A stretch of DNA of 21,726 bases. It comes from an uncultured Bacteroidaceae bacterium (GTDB lineage Bacteria > Bacteroidota > Bacteroidia > Bacteroidales > Bacteroidaceae). The stretch covers positions 1-21,726 of the forward strand of contig CAJGDP010000026.1 in assembly GCA_904502235.1 (NCBI GenBank), written 5' to 3'. The notes under the pieces were generated by a model, which was given only the letters and a program-made list of their open reading frames with translations, searched no databases and was not told where the DNA came from. Below, piece after piece: positions 1-7,742 of the stretch. Position 1 is the first letter of the stretch; every line of letters starts with the position of its first letter. A program made the position numbers and the translations under genes.

Positions 1-752
1 ATCGTCGTCACGCATCTACAGCTGTCATCGCCGATTACTTCGATGCAGAGAACAAGATGCTCGGTTACTTGATGGAGAAAGAGGTTCAGGCAGTAGACAA
101 CATCCTCAAAGATATCAAACGTCCCTTCACAGCTATCATGGGTGGTTCTAAGGTATCTACAAAGATTGGTATCATCGAGAACCTCATGGACAAGGTAGAC
201 AACCTTATCCTCTGTGGTGGTATGACATACACATTCGCTAAGGCACAGGGTGGCGAAATCGGCCGTTCAATCGTTGAGGACGACAAGCTCGACCTTGCTA
301 TCAACATCATGGAGCAGGCTAAGGCAAAGGGTGTAAACCTTGTTCTCGCACAGGACTGCGTTGCAGCCGATGACTTCTCTAACGATGCTAACACACAGGT
401 TTGCTCAGCTAAGGCTATCCCAGCAGGTTGGGAAGGTTTGGATGCAGGTCCTGAGGCTCAGAAGGCATTCGCAGCAGCAATCGTTGACGCAAAGACTATC
501 CTTTGGAACGGTCCTGCAGGTGTATTCGAGTTCGACAACTTCACAGCAGGTTCACGTGCAATTGCCGAGGCTATCGCAAAGGCTACAGCAAACGGTGCGT
601 TCTCACTCATCGGTGGTGGCGACTCAGTAGCATGTATCAACAAGTTCGGTATGGCCGACCAGGTATCATACATCTCAACAGGTGGTGGTGCTCTTCTCGA
701 GGCAATCGAGGGTAAGGTTCTCCCCGGCGTTGCTGCAATCAAGGGTGAATAA
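1..752 (+). CDS. pgk: Phosphoglycerate kinase, C-terminal part (5' end outside window)
   Basis: Glycolytic/gluconeogenic enzyme that transfers phosphate between 1,3-bisphosphoglycerate and ADP in the cytoplasm. The reading frame is open from base 3, and the first visible residues (RRHAST, then FLMEKEV-like YLMEKEV) are the end of the N-terminal domain and the hinge. The ATG at 57 is therefore internal and not the start. About 249 residues remain of a family length near 400-420. Visible motifs include MGGSKVSTKI, LCGGMTYTF, WNGPAGVFE and the nucleotide-binding glycines in IGGGDS, with STGGGALLEAIEG close to the end. Codons are strongly biased (GGT, AAC, AAG, ATC; ATA rare), as expected for an abundant housekeeping enzyme. 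A hairpin follows 25 bp after the stop. The identification is secure; only the upstream boundary is unknown. Confidence 0.97.
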   Translation, partial: RRHASTAVIADYFDAENKMLGYLMEKEVQAVDNILKDIKRPFTAIMGGSKVSTKIGIIENLMDKVDNLILCGGMTYTFAKAQGGEIGRSIVEDDKLDLAINIMEQAKAKGVNLVLAQDCVAADDFSNDANTQVCSAKAIPAGWEGLDAGPEAQKAFAAAIVDAKTILWNGPAGVFEFDNFTAGSRAIAEAIAKATANGAFSLIGGGDSVACINKFGMADQVSYISTGGGALLEAIEGKVLPGVAAIKGE

Positions 753-777
753 TCACAACCCACAATAACAACATCAT

Positions 778-803
778 AAACAGCGTGGGCAACCGCGCTG
801 TTT
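778..803 (+). terminator. Hairpin after pgk, possible terminator
   Basis: AAACAGCG (778-785) pairs exactly with CGCTGTTT (796-803) around a 10-base loop. The 3' side is followed by a mixed A/T stretch and not by a clean T run, so termination may be only partial and the next gene could receive read-through from pgk. The hairpin abuts the ATG at 804, which argues against that codon as a translation start. Confidence 0.55.
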
Positions 804-821
804 ATGTTTATAAAAAGCGGT

Positions 822-3023
822 ATGGACGACAAGCAGATAACAGACATTCAGAACAGAGTAACAGAATACCTCGATGCCGGCAGACTCAAGCAGGCAATCG
901 ACACTTTGGGAACAGATATCGACAGTTTGCAGGACTGGGATATCAGGACACGTTACACCGAGATGCAGACAGCATACAGATATATGCTGGAATACATGCG
1001 TATGGGAATGCAAGACCCCGACAGGGAACGTCTGTACGACGAGCTCATGGGACGTTGCTACATCATCAACGACCTTGTTGCCGCATCAAGGGCAAGCGAG
1101 CACTCCACCAAGGTATACAGTCAGAAATGCCGCCGATACAACACACTCGAAAGCATATACCCCACATTCATCGCATTCAAGGAGAACATTGCCAACCTGC
1201 AGGTTACAAGAATGCTCCCTGCCGATGAGTGCAGAAAGGTAAAGGAACAGTTGCGACAGGAACACGAAAGACTGCTGCAACAGATATGGGAAGCCGTGTG
1301 GTGCGGCAGAGGGTGGACAAAAAGTTATGCCGAGAAGATACAGGAACTCCTCAACGACAACGAAATAGAGCTTAACGACCGCGCAACCATAGTAAGCGCA
1401 ATAACAATGGGAGCACTCAAGTGCTTTGAGCCATTGAAAGCCACCACCCTATGCACCATTGCCACAAGCAGGGAAACACTGATTGCCACACGCGCACTCA
1501 CCGGACTTGCCATCGTATTGCTCAAACACGACAACCGCATCAGATATTACAAGGACATTACCGCCGCGCTCCAAATCCTGCAGGAGAACACCACATGCCT
1601 TAAACAACTGCAGACCATACAGATACAGCTGCTCCGTTGCCGCGAGACACAGAAAATAGACCGCAAGATGCGCGAGGAGATAATCCCCGCTATGATGAAG
1701 AATCCCAAACTGAACAACGAAAAATTCAGCATCGACATCCTGAGCGAGATAGAACAGGACGAAGACAAGAACCCCGAATGGGCAAAATGGATTGACAGAG
1801 ACAGCATAAAGGACAAGATAGAAGAGATGGCAAAATGGCAGGTGGAAGGAGCCGACGTATACATGAGCACATTCTCACAGCTAAAGAATTTCCCGTTCTT
1901 CAGCGAAATAACGAACTGGTTCCGCCCGTTCGACACGCAGACCCCAGTAATTGCCGAACTGTTGCCCGATAACACTCAAGGACAGAAGACACTCATCGGT
2001 GCAATATGCGCATCGCCATTCTTCTGCAACAGCGACAAATATTCGTTCTGCTTCACATTCAAGCAAGTACCTCCGCAGCAACGCGAGATGCTCCTAGGAC
2101 AAATACCCGACGAGAGCGAGATACGCTCCGGTGAAGAGAACGACAACCCGGCGGTGGCAAAAGAGCGACAGACAGAGACCGAGAGCAACCAATACATACA
2201 AGACCTCTACCGTTTCTTCAAACTATCGAACTACCGCCACGAATTCAGCGACCCCTTCAGCACATCGTTGAACATGCTCGAGAGCGAATCATTGTCGAAA
2301 CTCATCGACAACGACAAAGCCATACTGCAAATCTTCATGTATCTTCTCGAAAAGGAGTATTACAGCGAAGCACGCAAAGCTGGTGAGCTATACGAAAAGA
2401 GCGGCAAAGGCGACGCGGCATTCTATCAGGAGATGGGATTCTGCATGCAGAAGGAGCGTAATTACAACGCCGCCATCGACTATTACACAAAAGCCGACAT
2501 AATAAGCCCCGACTCACTCTGGACATTGCGCCACACGGCACAGTGCTACCGCATGCAGGGCGAACTAGAAAAAGCATTGGACTACTACCGCATGGCAGAA
2601 GAGCTTGCACCCGACAACATATCACTGCTTCTGCAGACCGGCGAGAGCTTTGCCGCCACAAAGAGATACGAAGAAGCCTTCGCGCGTTTCTACAAAGCAG
2701 AATTCCTTAAGCCCGGTTCACAACGCACCCTGCGCGCCATAGCATGGTGCTCATTCGCGACAGGCAAGGACGAACAGGCACGCGGATACTACAAACGCAT
2801 TCTTGAAACCACATCGCCCCAAGCCGAAGACTACATAAATGCGGCACATGTGGAATGGGTGTCAAACAACAGAAACGGAGCTATAGAACTCTACAACAAG
2901 GCAAAAGAGTGCGGTAAAAGCACCGACGAGATAGCAGAACAGATTATGCACGACAAAGAGACACTCACTGCCCGTGGCATAGACGAAAAAGAACTTCTGC
3001 TGTTGCGCGACATGCTGTACTAA
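822..3023 (+). CDS. Large cytoplasmic tetratricopeptide-repeat protein
   Basis: A protein of about 733 residues with no signal peptide or membrane segment, so probably cytoplasmic. The N-terminal 500 residues are charged and mostly helical and match no family I recognise. From about residue 510 to 700 there are at least four TPR-like helix pairs, with the usual Y/A/G pattern seen in AAIDYYTKADIISPDS, ALDYYRMAEELAPDN and AIELYNKAKECG. TPRs make protein-protein contacts; no catalytic motif is visible. I chose ATG 822 (MDDKQITDIQ) over the in-frame ATG at 804, because 804 lies directly against the stem of the pgk hairpin. The upstream gap from pgk is short, so partial co-transcription is possible. 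Codon use is ordinary, with many ATA and AAA, unlike pgk. A strong terminator follows. The function is unknown. Confidence 0.85.
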   Translation: MDDKQITDIQNRVTEYLDAGRLKQAIDTLGTDIDSLQDWDIRTRYTEMQTAYRYMLEYMRMGMQDPDRERLYDELMGRCYIINDLVAASRASEHSTKVYSQKCRRYNTLESIYPTFIAFKENIANLQVTRMLPADECRKVKEQLRQEHERLLQQIWEAVWCGRGWTKSYAEKIQELLNDNEIELNDRATIVSAITMGALKCFEPLKATTLCTIATSRETLIATRALTGLAIVLLKHDNRIRYYKDITAALQILQENTTCLKQLQTIQIQLLRCRETQKIDRKMREEIIPAMMKNPKLNNEKFSIDILSEIEQDEDKNPEWAKWIDRDSIKDKIEEMAKWQVEGADVYMSTFSQLKNFPFFSEITNWFRPFDTQTPVIAELLPDNTQGQKTLIGAICASPFFCNSDKYSFCFTFKQVPPQQREMLLGQIPDESEIRSGEENDNPAVAKERQTETESNQYIQDLYRFFKLSNYRHEFSDPFSTSLNMLESESLSKLIDNDKAILQIFMYLLEKEYYSEARKAGELYEKSGKGDAAFYQEMGFCMQKERNYNAAIDYYTKADIISPDSLWTLRHTAQCYRMQGELEKALDYYRMAEELAPDNISLLLQTGESFAATKRYEEAFARFYKAEFLKPGSQRTLRAIAWCSFATGKDEQARGYYKRILETTSPQAEDYINAAHVEWVSNNRNGAIELYNKAKECGKSTDEIAEQIMHDKETLTARGIDEKELLLLRDMLY

Positions 3024-3026
3024 ACC

Positions 3027-3059
3027 AAAAAACAGCCGAAAGACTTTCGGCTGTTTTTT
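3027..3059 (+). terminator. Rho-independent terminator of the TPR gene, probably bidirectional
   Basis: An almost perfect inverted repeat: AAAAAACAGCCGAAAG (3027-3042) and CTTTCGGCTGTTTTTT (3044-3059). It has a GC-rich core and ends in a T run, starting 3 bp after the stop of the TPR gene. The symmetry gives a T run on both strands. It also overlaps the stop codon of the minus-strand small gene that ends at 3058, so it can serve both convergent units. Confidence 0.9.
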
Positions 3060-3237
3060 AGTTCAACACCAACTCCCTTATATCGCCATCGATATTCCTC
3101 TGAACCTTGAAATTCCTTGCGAAATTCTTCAAGAACTCAAGCGAAGCGACACTTGGCTTTGGAAATCTCTCTTTTTTCAATGCCTGTCTGATGACAGCAC
3201 CGTCGATTTGAAATTTTGGAGTAGAAGTTTTATCCAT
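3058..3237 (-). CDS. Small 59-residue protein downstream of the ECF sigma factor
   Basis: Starts MDKTSTPKFQIDGAVIRQAL and ends GDIRELVLN. It is basic, soluble, without signal peptide or membrane segment, and predicted to be mainly helical around SVASLEFLKNFARNF. It lies on the same strand as the sigma gene, about 114 bp downstream, separated by a hairpin. A longer frame could begin at 3339, but that ATG lies just beyond the hairpin stem and would put the stem inside the coding region; the ATG at 3237 fits better. I have an impression, not a database result, that similar short proteins ending in a hydrophobic-Leu-Asn tail follow related sigma genes in other Bacteroidales. In Bacteroides fragilis the sigma factor EcfO is co-transcribed with a Bacteroidetes-specific anti-sigma partner, Reo. 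A regulatory role here is inference only. Confidence 0.55.
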   Translation of the reverse strand: MDKTSTPKFQIDGAVIRQALKKERFPKPSVASLEFLKNFARNFKVQRNIDGDIRELVLN

Positions 3238-3300
3238 AGGCCGATAAAGTTTAATTGTTTCTATTGTCTGATATAATAACGCATCAAACCGATAAATAGT

Positions 3301-3334
3301 ATATGCCCTTGAGAAAAAATTCCCAAGGGCATAT
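3301..3334 (-). terminator. Hairpin between sigma gene and small gene (terminator or attenuator)
   Basis: ATATGCCCTTG (3301-3311) pairs with CAAGGGCATAT (3324-3334), an 11-bp perfect stem with a 12-base loop. It begins 17 bp after the sigma factor stop on the minus strand. The bases that follow on that strand are not a clean T run, so it could reduce rather than stop transcription into the small gene, or protect the sigma mRNA 3' end. Confidence 0.5.
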
Positions 3335-3351
3335 ATCATTATTCCAGAATC

Positions 3352-3948
3352 TTATTCCAACACCAATGAAATGCACTTCTCTTCGGCAATACGGCGCATA
3401 TTCAGCACCGCATAACGCATACGGCCCAAAGCAGTGTTGATGCTAACACCTGTCATGTCGGCAATCTCCTTGAACGAAAGGTCCTGATAGTAGCGCATGA
3501 AAACAACCTCGCGCTGGCAGTCGGGAAGCTCATCTATAAGCGCACGCACATCCCTCAGCACCTGCTCGTTTACCATTCTGTTCTCGATGGTACCTTCGGA
3601 GAGTTTTGCATCGTTCAAAAGGTCGAACTCCGCCTCATCGTTCGAAATGGAATTCTCGTTCCTTTCTATACGGAACTGGTCTATTACAAGATTATGTGCA
3701 ATACGGGTTATCCACGCGGCAAACTTGCCGTCGTTGGTATAACGTCCCTGCCGCAAGGTTGTGATAGCCTTGACAAAGGTCTCCTGAAAGATATCCTCTG
3801 CCACCTCGCGCGAGCGCACCAAAAAGAAAATATAGTTGAACAACCTGTCCTGATGACGATTCAACAAAATATCAAATGCTGTATTATTGCCCTGCAAATA
3901 AAGTGTAACCAATGCATCATCGGTCATCTGCTTTAGTTTTTCCATCAT
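3352..3948 (-). CDS. ECF-type RNA polymerase sigma factor (sigma-70 family)
   Basis: A 198-residue ECF sigma factor that directs RNA polymerase to a dedicated promoter set. Region 2 spans roughly residues 24-93 (AFDILLNRHQDRLFNYI, DIFQETFVKA, FAAWITRIAHNLVIDQFR). Region 4 spans about 130-185, with the helix-turn-helix SFKEIADMTGVSINTALGRM. There is no region 3 or 1.1, as normal for the class. The protein starts with two adjacent methionines (3948 or 3945) and I cannot choose between them. It is transcribed away from susC, with 513 bp between them. No FecR-type transmembrane anti-sigma is adjacent, so this is not the usual SusCD-linked FecI/FecR arrangement. The only candidate partner is the small gene downstream. 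It resembles the Bacteroidetes stress/housekeeping ECF group (EcfO-like), but that assignment is from memory of the sequence pattern. Confidence 0.93.
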   Translation of the reverse strand: MMEKLKQMTDDALVTLYLQGNNTAFDILLNRHQDRLFNYIFFLVRSREVAEDIFQETFVKAITTLRQGRYTNDGKFAAWITRIAHNLVIDQFRIERNENSISNDEAEFDLLNDAKLSEGTIENRMVNEQVLRDVRALIDELPDCQREVVFMRYYQDLSFKEIADMTGVSINTALGRMRYAVLNMRRIAEEKCISLVLE

Positions 3949-4279
3949 GTCTTACTTTTAAAATTGAAGTAGAGATGTTTCTATAGGCAATAAATTTTAA
4001 CAGGTTAATAGACTTAATGTTTAATTACTGGTACAAAGAAAAGAAATAAATTGTTCAAATCCAAACATTTGATAAAAAAAGTACAATTTGACACATAGCC
4101 GGCACAATAATAAACAGGGCCATGCGTTAACAGCCCTCGCGCGCGCATATATATAATAAGGAGCAAAAAGTCACATTCCGCAGTTCTTAAACACTTTTTA
4201 ACACAATGATAAAACCGGTATACATATCACATTTTTATTTTTAGCCCATTTTTTTGCTTGCATTTTGCTACTATTTTAG

Positions 4280-4295
4280 AAAAAAAAAAAAAAAA
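4280..4295 (+). repeat. Homopolymeric A16 tract upstream of the susC promoter
   Basis: Sixteen uninterrupted A residues, 54 bp upstream of the predicted -33 element of susC. Long A tracts bend DNA and can act as UP-like elements. They can also slip in replication and change promoter strength. Which of these applies here, if any, is not shown by the sequence. Confidence 0.85.
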
Positions 4296-4349
4296 GATAG
4301 CATTTTTCGTCATTTTCAAACATTTTGTTCAAATTATTTGTTAAAAAAT

Positions 4350-4380
4350 TTTGCACTTTATTAACATTATTATATCTTCG
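4350..4380 (+). promoter_or_regulatory. Bacteroidetes-type promoter for susC
   Basis: TTTG at 4350-4353 (-33 element), a 19-bp spacer, then TATCTTCG at 4373-4380, matching the -7 consensus TAnnTTTG with one change. The predicted start of transcription is near 4386-4388, giving a leader of about 75 bases before the ATG. Confidence 0.75.
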
Positions 4381-4387
4381 CGCCATT

Positions 4388-4406
4388 CTTCCCTTAAAAA
4401 GGGAGG
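4388..4406 (+). promoter_or_regulatory. 5' leader hairpin of the susC mRNA
   Basis: CTTCCCTT (4388-4395) pairs with AAGGGAGG (4399-4406), with one G-U pair and a 3-base loop. It sits at the predicted 5' end of the transcript, where a stem can protect mRNA from decay. The rest of the leader to 4461 is unstructured and AT-rich. Confidence 0.5.
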
Positions 4407-4461
4407 AGCACTTTACAAAAAGAAACCAATTAATCTAATTTACTAACTAAAATTCATTGTT

Positions 4462-7400
4462 ATGAAAAGAGTGCTATTTCTATTGACCTTTATCTGTTTA
4501 GGTATTGGTATGGCAACAGCGCAGACCCAGAAAGTCTTTGGTAAGGTTATATCAGAGACAGACGGCAGCCCTGTTATCGGAGCCTCAGTACTCGTAGTCG
4601 GTACCGAATATGGAACATTGGGTGCCTCTACAGACATTGAGGGTAATTTTACAATTGAAAATGTACCGGCTCAGGCAAAGCAACTCCGCGTATCATACAT
4701 CGGTATGACAACTCAGGAGGTGCAGATTGTTAGAGGCAAGGCCATGAAGATCGTGATGAACGAGGACGCTCAGGTTCTCGACGACGTTATGGTCGTAGCT
4801 TTCGGTACAGCAAAGAAATCAGCGTTTACCGGTTCTGCAAAGGTTGTGGATGCCGAGGCGCTTGAGAACCTGCAGGTAACCAGCATCACCAACGCCCTTT
4901 CGGGTAAGGTAGCCGGTGTACAGTTGACATCTTCTAACGGTGCTCCTGGTTCACAGTCAACAATCACCATCCGTGGTATCAGTTCAATCAACGCAGGCAA
5001 CTCGCCATTGATTATCGTTGACGGTGCTCCTTACAGCGGCGACCTCAACAACATCAACCCAAATGACGTTGAGTCAATGACTGTATTGAAGGATGCTGCA
5101 TCAAACGCCCTTTACGGTGCACGTGGTGCTAACGGTGTCATCATGATTACAACAAAGCAGGCAAGCAAGAAAGGCGAGGCTGTTGTAACATTCGAAGGCA
5201 GATGGGGTGCAAACACAAGCGCATTGAAGAAATACAATGTTATTTCTAACCCTGCACAGTACTACGAGCAGCACTACCACGCTTTGTACAACAGATACAT
5301 CAACGACGGTTTGAGCGCACAGGATGCATGGCTCAAGGCTAACCAGAACCTCTGTGGCGAATCTGGTAACGGTGGTCTCGGTTACAACGCATACACAATC
5401 CCCGAGGGTGAGATGATGATAGGTTCTAACGGTAAGCTCAACCCCAACGCTACACTCGGTAGAGTTGTTGAGCAGAAGGACGACAAAGGTAACGTTCTTG
5501 GAAAGTACTTTATTACTCCCGACGACTGGGGTGAGATTGGTATGCGCACAGGTATGCGTCAGGAGTACAACGCATCGGTAAGCGCTGCTAACGAGCGTTC
5601 ATCATTCTACGCATCAATCGGTTACCTACAGAACGAAGGTATCACTTACGGTTCAGACATGGAGCGTCTTACAGCACGTTTGAAGGCTGACTACCAGGCT
5701 AAGAAATGGTTGAAGGTAGGTGGTAACATGTCATACACAAACTTCGAGTTCAACGAACTTGCAAACAACGGTTCAAGCACATCAACAGGTAACGTATGGG
5801 CATTCACATCACAGATGGCTCCTATCTACCCAGCTTACATCCGCGATGAAAACGGCGACATCATGTACGACAGCAACGGTCTTGAGATGATGGACTACGG
5901 TGATGGCAAGAATGCAGGTCTCACACGTCCTTTCATCAACAAGGCTAACCCAATCATGGACAACAAGTTGAACACACGTCAGTCTGAGGGTAACGCACTT
6001 AGCGCACACGGTTTTGCAAACATCACATTCATCCAGGGCTTGACATTGAACATCAATGCAACAGCAAACCTCGATGAGACACGCGGTACAAGCCTTCTCA
6101 ACCAGTTCTATGGTCAGTTTGCTTCAGCCGGCGGTTCATTGACAAAATCTCACTCACGTTCATTCAACTGGAACACACAGCAGATTTTGAACTATGCGTT
6201 CACTATTGGTGAAAAGAACAACTTCGACGTAACTCTCGGTCACGAGTACTACGTAAGCACAGGCAAATACTTGTCAGCAAGCAAGTCTAAGCTCTTCTCT
6301 CCCGACAACAAGGAACTCGGTGGTGCTGTAATTGACGGTCAGAGCGCATACTCTTACGCATCGGCTTACAACAACGAGGGTTACATTGCACGTTTGCAGT
6401 ACAACTTCGGTGAGCGTATCTTCGCTTCTGCTTCAATCCGTCGCGATGCTTCTTCACGTTTCCATCCCGATCACCGTTGGGGTAACTTCTGGTCAGCAGG
6501 TGCTGCATGGCTCATGAGCAAGGAAAGATGGTTCAAGGCAAGCTGGGTTGACGAACTCAAGATCAAGGCATCTATCGGTCAGATGGGTAACGACAACATC
6601 GGTAACTACCGTTACACCGACCTCTTCAACATCGTGAACTCAGGCGGTAACATCGGTACATCATTCGAATCAAAGGGTACAAAGGATATTACATGGGAGA
6701 AGAACACCAACTTCAACGTAGGTGCTGAATTCTCATTCGCAAGACGCGTAAGCGGTAGCCTCGAGTACTATCAGAGAAGAACCAGCGACATGCTCTTCAG
6801 TTTCGGCGTTGCTCCTTCATTGGGTTACTCAAGCTACTACGACAACGTAGGTAACATGACAAACCAGGGTGTTGAACTCGAGATGAACGTAAACATTTTC
6901 AACAGAAAGAACCTTACATGGGATGTTTACTTCAACCTTGCAACTGTTGACAACAACATCGACATGATTCACCCCGACAAGAAGACAGGTAGCCTCTACA
7001 CATTCGACGGTAAAGAGTACAAGGGTTACAACTACGGTAGCTTCTTCGTTACAGAAGGTGTTTCAATGTACACATGGCGTTTGAAGAAATATGCAGGTGT
7101 TGACAAGAGCACCGGTGAGGCTCTCTACTATAAGAGAAATGTTGATGCAGAGGGTAACTTCCTTGGCAACACAACAACTACAGACTGGTCTAAGGCTGAC
7201 TACTACCTCATCGAAGGTGAGACAAGTATCGCTGACTTGATGGGTGGTTTCGGTACACAGTTCCAGGCTTACGGCTTTGACTTCGGTATCAACTGTTCAT
7301 TCCAGATTGGTGGCAAGCAGTACGACAGCTCTTATGCATCGTTCATGTCTTCTCCAACATCTTCACTCGGTTGGAACTACCATACAGACCTCGAGGATGC

Positions 7401-7725
7401 TTGGACAATCTACAATACCGACTCTAACATTCCACGTTTCTGCTACGGTGACCAGTACACAGCTGCAAGCTCAGACCGTTTCTTGACAGACGCAAGCTTC
7501 CTTAACATTGACAACATCAATGTAGGTTACACACTCCCTGCCAAGTTCACAAGAAAGTTCGGTGTAAGCTCACTACGCTTCTATGCATCTGCCGACAACT
7601 TGTTCTACATCTCTAAGCGTCAGGGATTCGACCCACGCCAGGGCTTGTCTGTAGGTACTGACAACAACGCAACAAACTACTCTCCAATGAGAACTATTTC
7701 AGGTGGTGTTACAATCAAGTTCTAA
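4462..7725 (+). CDS. SusC/RagA-family TonB-dependent outer-membrane transporter
   Basis: A 1087-residue TonB-dependent channel that forms the barrel of a SusCD nutrient importer in the outer membrane. Residues 1-20 are a signal peptide ending MATA|QT. Residues 24-90 form the carboxypeptidase-D-regulatory-like domain typical of Bacteroidetes SusC (VFGKVISETDGSPVIGASV). The TonB-box region is about 107-115 (DDVMVVAFG). The plug spans about 118-233, with the family motifs LSGKVAGVQ, ITIRGISSI, LIIVDGAPY, VLKDAASNALYGARGANGVI and ITTK. The barrel ends in a terminal Phe (VTIKF), the outer-membrane assembly signal. The susD-like gene follows 17 bp after the stop. Codon bias is as strong as in pgk, suggesting an abundant protein. 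The substrate cannot be read from sequence, and no linked glycan-degrading enzyme helps. Confidence 0.97.
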   Translation: MKRVLFLLTFICLGIGMATAQTQKVFGKVISETDGSPVIGASVLVVGTEYGTLGASTDIEGNFTIENVPAQAKQLRVSYIGMTTQEVQIVRGKAMKIVMNEDAQVLDDVMVVAFGTAKKSAFTGSAKVVDAEALENLQVTSITNALSGKVAGVQLTSSNGAPGSQSTITIRGISSINAGNSPLIIVDGAPYSGDLNNINPNDVESMTVLKDAASNALYGARGANGVIMITTKQASKKGEAVVTFEGRWGANTSALKKYNVISNPAQYYEQHYHALYNRYINDGLSAQDAWLKANQNLCGESGNGGLGYNAYTIPEGEMMIGSNGKLNPNATLGRVVEQKDDKGNVLGKYFITPDDWGEIGMRTGMRQEYNASVSAANERSSFYASIGYLQNEGITYGSDMERLTARLKADYQAKKWLKVGGNMSYTNFEFNELANNGSSTSTGNVWAFTSQMAPIYPAYIRDENGDIMYDSNGLEMMDYGDGKNAGLTRPFINKANPIMDNKLNTRQSEGNALSAHGFANITFIQGLTLNINATANLDETRGTSLLNQFYGQFASAGGSLTKSHSRSFNWNTQQILNYAFTIGEKNNFDVTLGHEYYVSTGKYLSASKSKLFSPDNKELGGAVIDGQSAYSYASAYNNEGYIARLQYNFGERIFASASIRRDASSRFHPDHRWGNFWSAGAAWLMSKERWFKASWVDELKIKASIGQMGNDNIGNYRYTDLFNIVNSGGNIGTSFESKGTKDITWEKNTNFNVGAEFSFARRVSGSLEYYQRRTSDMLFSFGVAPSLGYSSYYDNVGNMTNQGVELEMNVNIFNRKNLTWDVYFNLATVDNNIDMIHPDKKTGSLYTFDGKEYKGYNYGSFFVTEGVSMYTWRLKKYAGVDKSTGEALYYKRNVDAEGNFLGNTTTTDWSKADYYLIEGETSIADLMGGFGTQFQAYGFDFGINCSFQIGGKQYDSSYASFMSSPTSSLGWNYHTDLEDAWTIYNTDSNIPRFCYGDQYTAASSDRFLTDASFLNIDNINVGYTLPAKFTRKFGVSSLRFYASADNLFYISKRQGFDPRQGLSVGTDNNATNYSPMRTISGGVTIKF

Positions 7726-7742
7726 CCTAAAAATTAAGAGAC

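Larger units (their letters stand above)
3949..4461. other. Divergent AT-rich intergenic region
   Basis: 513 bp without a gene between the sigma factor (minus) and susC (plus). It is strongly AT-rich except for a short GC-alternating patch near 4137-4146 followed by a TA-alternating run. It holds the A16 tract at 4280-4295, the susC promoter at 4350-4380 and a hairpin at the predicted 5' end of the susC transcript. A weak inverted repeat AGGGC...GCCCT lies near 4117-4137. I could not place a convincing -33/-7 promoter for the sigma gene on the minus strand. Confidence 0.8.

Noticed and set aside
804..821. In-frame ATG at 804 as start of the TPR protein
   Set aside because: It directly follows the 3' arm of the pgk hairpin; the ATG at 822 gives a normal N-terminus and keeps the hairpin outside the gene.
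3238..3339. Longer 93-codon version of the small gene
   Set aside because: It would begin next to and run through the 11-bp hairpin after the sigma gene; the extra residues look like translated non-coding sequence.
4117..4160. GC/TA alternating patch as operator or Z-DNA element
   Set aside because: The inverted repeat is only 5 bp with a long loop and the alternating runs are short; it could be chance in an AT-rich spacer.
3352..7725. FecI/FecR-type control of the SusCD operon by the adjacent sigma factor
   Set aside because: No FecR-like anti-sigma gene is present, and the SusC lacks an extra N-terminal signalling (STN) domain between the signal peptide and the carboxypeptidase-like domain.
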